Positions 1 to 6,190 of a stretch of 25,241 nt of DNA are shown here, in pieces; position 1 is the first letter of the stretch, and each line of letters begins with the position of its first letter. The notes below the pieces were generated by a model, which had not been told where the DNA came from, searched no databases, and saw only the letters and a program-made list of their open reading frames with translations. Both the position numbers and the translations under genes were made by a program. The stretch is from a virus, in IMG/VR virus record IMGVR_UViG_3300035228_000179, positions 1 through 25,241 of that record; one strand, given 5' to 3'.

Positions 1-341
1 GGAGTGGTTTTGGTAATAGTGATGTTGACCTTACAGATACTAGTGAATCTTTTGGTCTTCCCGCTACTGCCGATCTTATGCTTGCTCTCATATCTACTGA
101 AGAGTTAGAGCAGTCAGGTCGTATCATGATCAAGCAACTCAAGAACAGATACAACGATGCTGCCTATTACAGACGCTTCACTGTAGGCATTGACAGATCA
201 AAAATGAAGCTGTATAATGTCGATGACTCTGAAGGTGATATCTTATCTTCTGATGCTCCTGAAGAGGAGACCATGGATCGCCTAGATGATATCTCTGACA
301 GGCAATCTAGACTAGACAAATTTTCCCAATTCGTAATTTAA
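1..341 (+). CDS. gp41: Replicative DNA helicase gp41 (DnaB-like), C-terminal end, 5' partial
   Basis: The reading frame is open from the left edge (first full codon at base 3) to TAA at 339-341, so only the last ~112 residues are present. The segment with LPATADLMLALISTEEL followed by IKQLKNRYND and RRFTVGIDRSKMKLY matches the end of the T4 gp41 helicase core, where the final strands and the arginine/lysine-rich stretch of the RecA-like domain lie. The remaining ~45 residues are acidic and look disordered. In T4, gp41 is the hexameric 5'-3' helicase that moves on the lagging strand and works with primase gp61, which is also in this window (8289-9284). The gene ends two bases before the mazG start, so the two are probably co-transcribed. 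The Walker motifs lie outside the window and could not be checked. Confidence 0.88.
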   Translation, partial: SGFGNSDVDLTDTSESFGLPATADLMLALISTEELEQSGRIMIKQLKNRYNDAAYYRRFTVGIDRSKMKLYNVDDSEGDILSSDAPEEETMDRLDDISDRQSRLDKFSQFVI

Positions 342-343
342 AC

Positions 344-748
344 ATGACCATTCAATTTGAACGCTATGAAGAATTTGTGGCAGCAGTTACTTCAGAGTGC
401 TCTACAAACTTTGTTGACTTTGCTGATCGTATCGGTGATCTTGATCGACAAGGTGCCAATATTGAGAGACTTCTTACTGCTGGTGTTGGAATTAATGCTG
501 AAGGGGGTGAGTTCCTTGAGATCATTAAAAAAATGGTCTTCCAAGGAAAACCGTGGAACGAAGATAACCGCGAGCATCTTATTATTGAGTTGGGTGATGT
601 TATGTGGTACGTTGCTCAAGCTACAATGGCACTTGATATATCCTTCGATGAGGTAATCGAAACTAATGTCAACAAACTCAAGAAGCGTTACCCTGGTGGA
701 GAGTTTAATGTTAACAACTCGGAAGTTCGTGCAGTAGGAGATCGTTAA
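344..748 (+). CDS. mazG: MazG-type nucleotide pyrophosphohydrolase
   Basis: The 134-residue protein carries the MazG all-alpha NTP pyrophosphatase signature: ExxE at E53-E56 (AEGGEFLEI) and ExxD at E82-D85 (IELGDVMWYV), followed by NVNKLKKRYPGGEF near the end. These acidic residues bind Mg2+ and the triphosphate in the family. Enzymes of this type hydrolyse (d)NTPs to monophosphates and PPi. In cyanophages a single-domain MazG is common, and its proposed jobs are trimming the nucleotide pool or affecting host ppGpp signalling; its true substrate cannot be read here. It starts two bases after the helicase stop, which suggests the same early or middle transcript. Length is normal for the single-domain phage form. 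The antisense frame across this gene is a shadow. Confidence 0.9.
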   Translation: MTIQFERYEEFVAAVTSECSTNFVDFADRIGDLDRQGANIERLLTAGVGINAEGGEFLEIIKKMVFQGKPWNEDNREHLIIELGDVMWYVAQATMALDISFDEVIETNVNKLKKRYPGGEFNVNNSEVRAVGDR

Positions 749-761
749 GATATTATAAAGG

Positions 762-785
762 ACCCTCCATTTGTGAGGGTTTCGT
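762..785 (+). terminator. Possible weak terminator after mazG
   Basis: ACCCTC (762-767) and GAGGGT (775-780) form a 6-bp stem with loop CATTTGT, followed by only TTTC. It sits 13 bases after the mazG stop. The short T-run makes it a weak intrinsic terminator or an mRNA-end stabiliser. Confidence 0.45.
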
Positions 786-817
786 GATAAAATATAGATG
801 TCTGACACCGAACTGCA

Positions 818-1027
818 ATGATCAACCTTCACGAACGATACGGGCACTATCTCCACACAAATAAAAAGCATGAAATTACTGGAGAAAAAGTGTTAACGTA
901 TGGTTGGGATGATGATGGTTCTGAACTTATCGGTTACTATGTAATCACCGAAAATCATAAGATGGTATTTTGTCCCAAAGGAAATTTAAAAACCAAGGAA
1001 GCGTGGCAGAGCGGTTTATTGCGTTAG
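818..1027 (+). CDS. Small hypothetical protein whose 3' end overlaps tRNA-Ser
   Basis: A 69-residue protein, not recognised. It begins MINLHERYGHYLHTNKK and is rich in charged and aromatic residues (YGWDDDGSELIGYYV), with no membrane segment. The last ten residues, after GNLKTK, and the stop codon are read from the tRNA-Ser gene (overlap 997-1027). The conserved part of the protein is therefore probably the first ~58 residues, and the tail may be an accident of the overlap. A seven-codon reading frame at 798-821 (MSDTELQ) ends in ATGA overlapping this start, which could couple initiation, because no clear Shine-Dalgarno sequence precedes it. Function unknown. Confidence 0.6.
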   Translation: MINLHERYGHYLHTNKKHEITGEKVLTYGWDDDGSELIGYYVITENHKMVFCPKGNLKTKEAWQSGLLR

Positions 1028-1083
1028 TCTTGAAAACTAATGTGTCTTCACGGGCACCGCTGGTTCAAATCCAGCCGCTTCCG
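997..1083 (+). tRNA. tRNA-Ser(UGA)
   Basis: A cloverleaf with an extra long arm can be drawn. The acceptor GGAAGCG (997-1003) pairs with CGCTTCC (1076-1082). The anticodon stem TTAGT/ACTAA encloses loop CTTGAAA with anticodon TGA. A long variable arm typical of tRNA-Ser follows, and the T arm is GCTGG/CCAGC with loop TTCAAAT. The discriminator base is G1083, as expected for serine. CCA is not encoded (TTT follows), so the host CCA-adding enzyme must finish it. The first 31 bases overlap the end of the upstream gene. Confidence 0.95.
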
Positions 1084-1088
1084 TTTCG

Positions 1089-1118
1089 TCCTCCTCTAAA
1101 TATTAGGGGAGGATTTTT
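1089..1118 (+). promoter_or_regulatory. Hairpin covering the ribosome binding site, with an internal late promoter motif
   Basis: TCCTCCTCT (1089-1097) pairs with AGGGGAGGA (1105-1113), one G-U pair, around loop AAATATT, followed by TTTTT. The 3' arm contains GGAGGA (1108-1113), the Shine-Dalgarno sequence eight bases before ATG 1122. The motif TCTAAATA (1095-1102), one base from the T4 late consensus TATAAATA, spans the end of the 5' arm and the loop. A read-through transcript would hide the ribosome site or terminate at the T-run. A transcript started from the late motif would lack the 5' arm. Confidence 0.65.
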
Positions 1119-1121
1119 CAT

Positions 1122-2552
1122 ATGGCAGCAATGACCATGAGTGATTACGGCAAGGATGCCCCCAGTGGGGGAGGTATTCGCTTGCGTATCCTTTATGATG
1201 CCATTGTCAACAGAGAAAAATTAGAACTTGATGGTGGCGGCGAAGCACTTATCATGACATCTGATAGTGTCTTGTCTGACATGAAAAAAGTTCTTGATGG
1301 TCAAATGTTATTTGACTCACCTGACAAATCAAATACAAATAATTTTGCATCAAAGTATACGGGCAAACCGGTACTTCAAGCAATACAAAAGAATGGAAAA
1401 CAAAATAAATTAACCAACATTAGATTCACGAAAATTAAAAAGACTACTGCTTTTGGGAGTAGTAAAGGATCTGGTGGAGGTGCAGATGCAACCGCTTTAT
1501 TTGAAGGAGCAGCGTGTTGGGTTACTGCTTACAGATATTCTTTAAAAAAAGATATTGATACTGACTATAACGTTACTTTAGATGATTTGAAGAAAGTATC
1601 ATCTTCAGTAGATACAGATAAATCAGTAGAAGAAATTCATAAATTTTTAGTTGATGATCCTGCATGGATGAAGTCAAGTATTAGAACCGCAAACAAGTTG
1701 TATGGTGCAACAAAATACCGGAACACCAATTTTAAATTTCATCGCGGAACAGGTATTGTTGATGTAGTAGAAAATCATTTCAAGAAAGTAAACGCAGCAG
1801 AAGGCAGACCATTTTCTAATATTAATAAGTGGACACCTGCTGACATCTATATGTGTGCAGGTGGATTTGATAATAGTATCATCACTAATGAAATGATATT
1901 TCAGGGTGGTATTAATAAAGTATTGTTGAATCTTATTAATGAAAAGAAACTGATAGGAGTGTCTTTAAAAAAAGTAGAGAGTGATGCTGCAAATCTGACA
2001 GAGCATAATTTTACGAAAGCATCGTTGACGGTAAAAAAACCATTTGTAAATGTTGGATCAAAGACTCTTTATAAGTCTATGGATATTTACGTAGAAGGAC
2101 AAGGTTTTCGAGTTCAGTTTAGAGCAACTGATAAAGAAGGTAAGACTTGGCAGGGTGAAGTTACGGGAACTGCTGCCAAACATGGTAAGATTGGTGGTGG
2201 TGTAATGAATTTCATCATGGAATCTGTTTATGGATCTGGAAAAGGTTTGTTTCAAGATTATTCAGACACAGCAGCAGTTGCTTCCGCAGCACAGATGGGT
2301 AATTTAGATACAAAAATATTAAATCTTGCTAAAAGTAACTCTAAATATATTATTAAAACTGGAGAAGTGGTTGATATTGATTTGATTAAAGAGATGAGAC
2401 CACAATGGAAGTTTGCAAAATATCTGGGGTTGGTGGTGACAGATGTTTTGATGAATGGTTCTAAAACTGAAAGAGATGAGTTGTCAACTAGAATATATTT
2501 GTATGCAACTTCTGCTTCTGATAATTCAGCACCGTACATTAAGGTTTCCTAA
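1122..2552 (+). CDS. Unknown 476-residue phage protein with PD-(D/E)XK nuclease-like motifs
   Basis: Not recognised with certainty. The middle of the protein resembles the restriction-endonuclease fold: a helix with E128 (ALFEGAACW), then NKWTPADIYM with D241, and about 40 residues later LIGVSLKKV with S281-L282-K283. This spacing and the SLK form (S in place of the usual D/E) occur in some PD-(D/E)XK nucleases, so a metal-dependent nuclease or a derived inactive fold is an inference. The N-terminus (SDYGKDAPSGGG) and a stretch near residue 115 (SSKGSGGGAD) are glycine-rich. No signal peptide or membrane segment is present. The stop TAA (2550-2552) shares one base with the next ATG, indicating translational coupling to the ligase-like gene. 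Late promoter motif and RBS hairpin lie upstream. A structural role is the main alternative. Confidence 0.8.
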   Translation: MAAMTMSDYGKDAPSGGGIRLRILYDAIVNREKLELDGGGEALIMTSDSVLSDMKKVLDGQMLFDSPDKSNTNNFASKYTGKPVLQAIQKNGKQNKLTNIRFTKIKKTTAFGSSKGSGGGADATALFEGAACWVTAYRYSLKKDIDTDYNVTLDDLKKVSSSVDTDKSVEEIHKFLVDDPAWMKSSIRTANKLYGATKYRNTNFKFHRGTGIVDVVENHFKKVNAAEGRPFSNINKWTPADIYMCAGGFDNSIITNEMIFQGGINKVLLNLINEKKLIGVSLKKVESDAANLTEHNFTKASLTVKKPFVNVGSKTLYKSMDIYVEGQGFRVQFRATDKEGKTWQGEVTGTAAKHGKIGGGVMNFIMESVYGSGKGLFQDYSDTAAVASAAQMGNLDTKILNLAKSNSKYIIKTGEVVDIDLIKEMRPQWKFAKYLGLVVTDVLMNGSKTERDELSTRIYLYATSASDNSAPYIKVS

Positions 2553-3757
2553 TGGCAAACGTAAAGCAACTAAAACATTTAGAACATCTTGAAGATGAAA
2601 TGCTCAACTATGGAGTTGACGGATGCAAAGCTGCTGTATCTTTCCTTAAGGAACTGAAAAAAATGCTGGGACATCAAGACAGCACTGGGTTTATGCAAAC
2701 CAAATGGGATGGAGCACCATCTGTTATTTGTGGTACTGATCCTGCTTCTGGATTGTTTTTTGTTGGCACTAAATCTGTCTTTGCGAAGACACAACCTAAA
2801 CTATGTTTTGCTGACCAACAAATTGATGAATGGTATGATGGAGATCTTGCTACCAAGTTAAAATTTTCTTTAAAATATTTTAGTTTATTAGGTATTAATG
2901 GAGTCATTCAAGGTGACCTTATGTTCACTGACTCTACTAGAAGAATCGAAACTATAGATGGTGAAAGATTATATACATTCAGACCTAATACTATTACATA
3001 TGGTATACCTGTAGATCATCCAATCGGTAAAGAAGTTGGTAGATCAAAAATTGGAGTAGTTTTTCATACTCATTACACTGGGGATGAACTTGCATCGATG
3101 CAAGCAAGAGCTGGTGCTCCAATTAATACTTTTAATAAGGTTACTGACGTTGCTGTGATTGCTAATGATACTCCTATGAATAGAGTTGGGTTCAGCACTA
3201 CAGAATTAAGAAAGTTTGACAGTCATATTCTGAAGATAGAGAGGATGTGTCAATTGTCTGGAGATTTTCTTGACAATCTTGTAGAAAATTTTGGTACTAC
3301 GGGAGATTCAAAATTTCACATATCATCGTACCTTAAACAATTTTTTAATTCAGAAATTAAGAACGCGAGAAGTATAACAAATGTTGATGACACTATTAAT
3401 GAGTTAGTTAACTTTTACGATGCTAAAATGCAGAAAGAGTTATCGAAAATTAAGACAGTTGATAATAGAACAAAGAAGTCTGCTTTAGTATACAAGAGTG
3501 AAAACTATGTAATTGATAACGTATATAAATTTAAAGCGATGATTGCTCTGTATAAAGAACTGCAAACAGTCAAGCAAATGGTTATAGATAAACTAGATCA
3601 CCTTGAAGAGTTTAGAACTTTTGTTCAGACAGAGAAAGGATATAAGGTCACAACTCCTGAAGGATATGTCCTTCACAAGGATGGTGATATGATTAAATTT
3701 GTCAATCGTCTTGAGTTTGCATACAACAACTTCACTTTACAGAAGCAATGGCGTTAA
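2552..3757 (+). CDS. Ligase-like covalent nucleotidyltransferase (KxDG motif), function unknown
   Basis: The 401-residue protein has an ordered set of motifs like those of DNA/RNA ligases and capping enzymes. Motif I is KWDG with K51, followed by GLFFVGTKSVFAK as a possible motif Ia. A motif III-like GVIQGDLMF lies in the middle with D where E is usual. Motif IV-like EGYV is at 370-373 and a motif V lysine in MIKFVNR is K382. In that superfamily the KxDG lysine is adenylylated or guanylylated. This reading is from motifs only: spacing between III and IV is long, with a helical, lysine-rich insertion around residues 210-360. The protein is translationally coupled on both sides, overlapping the next gene by ten bases. 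It could seal or modify RNA or DNA ends, or it could be a derived non-catalytic relative. Confidence 0.82.
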   Translation: MANVKQLKHLEHLEDEMLNYGVDGCKAAVSFLKELKKMLGHQDSTGFMQTKWDGAPSVICGTDPASGLFFVGTKSVFAKTQPKLCFADQQIDEWYDGDLATKLKFSLKYFSLLGINGVIQGDLMFTDSTRRIETIDGERLYTFRPNTITYGIPVDHPIGKEVGRSKIGVVFHTHYTGDELASMQARAGAPINTFNKVTDVAVIANDTPMNRVGFSTTELRKFDSHILKIERMCQLSGDFLDNLVENFGTTGDSKFHISSYLKQFFNSEIKNARSITNVDDTINELVNFYDAKMQKELSKIKTVDNRTKKSALVYKSENYVIDNVYKFKAMIALYKELQTVKQMVIDKLDHLEEFRTFVQTEKGYKVTTPEGYVLHKDGDMIKFVNRLEFAYNNFTLQKQWR

Positions 3758-4311
3758 ATTGTAAGACCTGCTACTTTACGTTTGGCAGATTCCAACCACC
3801 TACTACAGGACATAAAGAAAATTTTAATGGGGTAAAACGTGCTGCTGGTCAGCATGATTATCGCATCTATATTTCACAAACTGTAGACAATAAAGGTAGT
3901 AATCCATTACCACCTGATCGTAAGTTACATTACATGAACTTGATGTTTCCGGAACATCGTGGTAAAATATACTCTGGTCCAAAACAACCAGTTGCTATTC
4001 TTCAAGACATTATGATGGCGGACTATAATGAAGTAGTCTTTCTTGTAGGTTCTGATAGAGTATCTGCGATGCAGTTCTTGCATAAGTACAATGGAAAAGA
4101 CTTTTCTTTTAGGAAGATTACAATCGAATCTTCTGGCAGCAGAGATGCTGATGGAGACACGTTTGCTATCTCTGGTACAAAGATGAGGAGAGCAGCTTTT
4201 AATATGGACTACAAGATCTTTCGATCAGGTATCCCTCAATCCTTATCAGATAAAGATTGTAAGGCAATGATGATGGAAATTAAAAATAATCTACCAGCAA
4301 ATTTTAAATGA
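3748..4311 (+). CDS. HIGH-family nucleotidyltransferase, NMN adenylyltransferase-like
   Basis: The 187-residue protein shows both hallmarks of the HIGH nucleotidyltransferase superfamily. The N-terminal FGRFQPPTTGH (residues 12-22) has TTGH as the HxGH-type motif, and ISGTKMR (141-147) is the ISxTxxR motif that contacts phosphates. VVFLVGSDR (96-104) fits the central Rossmann strand. Relatives include nicotinamide-nucleotide adenylyltransferase, pantetheine-phosphate adenylyltransferase and cytidylyltransferases. The FGRFQPxTxGH form is closest to NMN adenylyltransferase-type phage proteins, which would make NAD+ from NMN and ATP. The exact substrate is not decidable here. It overlaps the ligase-like gene by ten bases and the next gene by four (ATGA), so the three proteins are made from one message. 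Confidence 0.85.
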   Translation: MALNCKTCYFTFGRFQPPTTGHKENFNGVKRAAGQHDYRIYISQTVDNKGSNPLPPDRKLHYMNLMFPEHRGKIYSGPKQPVAILQDIMMADYNEVVFLVGSDRVSAMQFLHKYNGKDFSFRKITIESSGSRDADGDTFAISGTKMRRAAFNMDYKIFRSGIPQSLSDKDCKAMMMEIKNNLPANFK

Positions 4312-4583
4312 AAAATTTTAAAAAACTACGTGAAGAAGCACTGCGTCAGCAGCACAGACAAGGTGATGTCTTTGTAGAGGGTGATGTTATTATGTCTTCA
4401 ATCACTGGAGATAAGGGAACAATCCATAGAGCAGGAGTAAACTACGTGATTGCTATTACAGAATCTGGTGATATGTTTAGAGCGTGGGTGAAGGATATCA
4501 GAGCAGTACAAGTAACAGACGCTATAAATAAAGAGAGGAAAAGTAGTATTTTCAATAATGGAAAGACAAAAACCAGTCAATAG
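4308..4583 (+). CDS. Small hypothetical protein, KOW/SH3-like
   Basis: A 91-residue protein of unknown function. The central segment from GDVIMSSITGDKGTIHRAG to the MFRAWVKDI part reads as a small beta barrel, similar in pattern to KOW or SH3-like folds (GDxV...GxxGxI...). The N-terminus is basic and helical (MKNFKKLREEALRQQHRQ). It starts in the ATGA overlap with the nucleotidyltransferase. Its last 26 bases overlap the following late gene, and a late promoter motif TATAAATA sits inside it at 4523-4530. The C-terminal ~20 residues are therefore constrained by both the promoter and the downstream start. Confidence 0.75.
   Translation: MKNFKKLREEALRQQHRQGDVFVEGDVIMSSITGDKGTIHRAGVNYVIAITESGDMFRAWVKDIRAVQVTDAINKERKSSIFNNGKTKTSQ
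4523..4530 (+). promoter_or_regulatory. Late promoter motif TATAAATA
   Basis: An exact match to the T4 late promoter -10 element recognised by gp55-type sigma. It lies inside the upstream coding region and 27 bases before the ATG at 4558, so it would drive the 402-residue gene late in infection. Confidence 0.65.
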
Positions 4584-5766
4584 TGTAAAACATAATGATG
4601 CCTTCTCCCAGGCACTGATCGAATCTTATGGTAAATGGGTAGGCGGCGCTGGATTTGGTTGGCATCTTAATGAAGATGGTATTCCAACACCAGAGAAAAA
4701 AGATTTAGGAGCTCCTGGTCCTGCTGGTGGTACTGATGCATCTACTTCTATCCCTGACCTTTCTGGTAAGGAAGAGAAAGAGTGTGATGACTTCTCCCAG
4801 AAGGATCCTAAAACAAACGCTGCTCCCCCTGATCCTGCTGCTAACCTGCGTACAGGTCAGGGTATGAAGTATTCTGTTGGAGCACAGATCAAAGATACTA
4901 CTAAAGTTGTTGCTCGTGAAGAGACTGAAGGGAAAAAGAAGTGTCCCGAATGTGGTGGAAAAGGTTGCTCTCACTGTGGAGACACAGGAGTTCACAAAAT
5001 GAAGAAGGAGGATGTTGATATCCTCGATGAAAAGAAAGGTCTTTACGCTAACATCCTTGCTAAAAAGAAGCGTGGAGAAGCACCTGCAAAGAAAGGTAGT
5101 AAGGACTATCCTGCTGCTGATGCCTTCGCTAAATCTGCAAAGACTGCAAAGAAAGAAGAAGTATCGTTTGAGTTAGGTGGCGAGACTTATATCTTCGAGA
5201 GAGAAGTAATCGAAGAAGGTAGTATGAAGGCAGCACGTAAGAACGTTGGTGCTTCTACTTGCTGGAAGGGTTACAAAGCATCCGGAACCAAGATGAAGGG
5301 TGGTAAGTCTGTTCCTAACTGTGTCAAAGAATACTTTGAAAAGGATCCCAAGACAGGTAAGATGGTCAAGAAGCACAACTGTGCAAAGAAAGTTAAGAAA
5401 GAAGGTCTTGAGTATTCTGTAGTTTCTGGTGAGCATACTATGCTCGAAGATGGAACTGTAACTCACTACGATATTATGAGAGAGAATACGATTCTCCACA
5501 ATGTTCCTGTCAACGAACTTGAGATCATGATCAGTGAAGTTCATGAGCACGTTGTAAACGATGACAAGAACAGAGAAGTTCTTGGTGAAAAGAAACTTGA
5601 TCCAGTTGGTAAGGCAGATGCTGATATTGACAACGATGGTGATGTAGATAAGTCAGACAAGTATCTACATGCTCGTCGTAAAAAAGTTACTAAACTGATT
5701 AACACCAAGAAGAAAATGAAGGAGCAGGCAGAACTTCAGAAGGAGATTGAAGAAGAAAAAAAGTAA
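4558..5766 (+). CDS. Late protein with zinc-finger-like and EF-hand-like motifs; zero-frame product of a frameshift pair
   Basis: 402 residues, very hydrophilic and lysine/glutamate-rich, probably modular and partly disordered. Visible parts: an N-terminal FSQALIESYGKWVGG helix; a proline/glycine-rich linker; a zinc-binding knuckle CPECGGKGCSHC (C129, C132, C137, C140) like a DnaJ repeat; a lysine-rich segment from EKKGLYANILAKKK to DYPAADAF; a cysteine-containing region 230-275; and near the end a DxDxDG EF-hand-type loop (D356, D358, D360, D362, D364, D367). Similar modules recur in cyanophage structural proteins, so a virion or assembly role is inferred. A late promoter motif precedes it. 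The last codons AAA AAG TAA form a slippery site (5757-5763) with a stem-loop behind it, so a longer 443-residue form is predicted. Confidence 0.85.
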   Translation: MERQKPVNSVKHNDAFSQALIESYGKWVGGAGFGWHLNEDGIPTPEKKDLGAPGPAGGTDASTSIPDLSGKEEKECDDFSQKDPKTNAAPPDPAANLRTGQGMKYSVGAQIKDTTKVVAREETEGKKKCPECGGKGCSHCGDTGVHKMKKEDVDILDEKKGLYANILAKKKRGEAPAKKGSKDYPAADAFAKSAKTAKKEEVSFELGGETYIFEREVIEEGSMKAARKNVGASTCWKGYKASGTKMKGGKSVPNCVKEYFEKDPKTGKMVKKHNCAKKVKKEGLEYSVVSGEHTMLEDGTVTHYDIMRENTILHNVPVNELEIMISEVHEHVVNDDKNREVLGEKKLDPVGKADADIDNDGDVDKSDKYLHARRKKVTKLINTKKKMKEQAELQKEIEEEKK

Positions 5767-5811
5767 CGTCCGCTACCGTTGAGGTTATGCCTGACCTCAA
5801 AGACGGAGCGG
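5741..5811 (+). promoter_or_regulatory. Predicted programmed -1 ribosomal frameshift signal (dnaX-like)
   Basis: Four parts are in the expected order. AGGAG (5741-5745) lies 11 bases before the heptamer A AAA AAG (5757-5763), whose phase matches the zero frame. The zero-frame stop TAA follows at once (5764-5766). After a six-base spacer comes a stem: CCGCT (5770-5774) with AGCGG (5807-5811), CCG (5776-5778) with CGG (5804-5806), and TTGAGGT (5779-5785) with ACCTCAA (5794-5800), loop of eight. That is 15 base pairs with a 1-base and a 3-base bulge. This is the same heptamer and layout as Escherichia coli dnaX. Confidence 0.8.
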
Positions 5812-5888
5812 AAGATGCTACTACTAAAAAGAAACATAAAAAATATGTTCTTAAGACCATTGAAAAACAAAGGTTGAAAGATAAATAA
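5763..5888 (+). CDS. Minus-one frame extension of the 402-residue protein (41 codons), or separate 33-residue ORF
   Basis: After a -1 slip on A AAA AAG, reading continues GTA ACG TCC and runs 41 codons to TAA at 5886-5888, giving a 443-residue fusion. The added tail begins VTSATVEVMPDLKDG and ends KKKHKKYVLKTIEKQ..., basic and soluble, matching the composition of the upstream protein. An ATG at 5787 could also start an independent 33-residue protein, but that start lies in the loop of the stem and has only GAGG two bases before it, so independent initiation looks poor. The stop overlaps the late promoter motif for the next gene. The frame is too short for ordinary gene finders. Confidence 0.65.
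   Translation, partial: VTSATVEVMPDLKDGAEDATTKKKHKKYVLKTIEKQRLKDK
5880..5887 (+). promoter_or_regulatory. Late promoter motif GATAAATA
   Basis: Seven of eight bases match TATAAATA. It overlaps the stop codon of the frameshift extension and lies 25 bases before the ATG at 5913. Confidence 0.5.
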
Positions 5889-5912
5889 AAAGGTAGTCAT
5901 GCATTTAAAATT

Positions 5913-6113
5913 ATGTTAGCATTCTTACTTCCACTCGCATCAAAGATTATTACCGATGCAATCAACAAAATTCCAGAGAATGAAGAGCTCGGTGAGAAGA
6001 TGGTTGAGATCTGTCTTGTTATTCTTGCTAAAGCGGTTAAACTGACCAAGACTGATATGGATGATCAACTTCTTGAAGTTGTTTCAGCAGCAATTAAAAA
6101 CAGGGAAGAGTGA
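5913..6113 (+). CDS. Small amphipathic protein, unknown
   Basis: 66 residues. The first ~17 are hydrophobic (MLAFLLPLASKIITDAI) and a second helix EKMVEICLVILAKAVKL is hydrophobic or amphipathic, followed by a charged tail. The pattern fits a small membrane-associated or helical-bundle protein. A holin-like function is possible but not shown. It has its own late promoter motif upstream and a strong terminator right after, so it can form a single-gene late transcript as well as the end of the preceding unit. Confidence 0.7.
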   Translation: MLAFLLPLASKIITDAINKIPENEELGEKMVEICLVILAKAVKLTKTDMDDQLLEVVSAAIKNREE

Positions 6114-6120
6114 TAATATT

Positions 6121-6151
6121 GGGAGGGGTATATTGCCTCTCCCTTTTTTTT
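6121..6151 (+). terminator. Rho-independent terminator
   Basis: GGGAGGGG (6121-6128) pairs with CCTCTCCC (6136-6143), one G-U pair, loop TATATTG, followed by eight T. It ends the unit that closes with the 66-residue gene. The last T-run base starts the next late promoter motif. Confidence 0.9.
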
Positions 6152-6158
6152 ATAAATA
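6151..6158 (+). promoter_or_regulatory. Late promoter TATAAATA
   Basis: An exact match to the T4 late consensus, directly behind the terminator and 32 bases before the structural gene at 6191. This is the cleanest late promoter in the window. Confidence 0.8.
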
Positions 6159-6190
6159 CATATTAGGTAAATCACACGCGCTGAAAACTC

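Noticed and set aside
392-871. 159-residue minus-strand reading frame over mazG
   Set aside because: Lies opposite a clear mazG gene; no ribosome site and no domain. A shadow frame.
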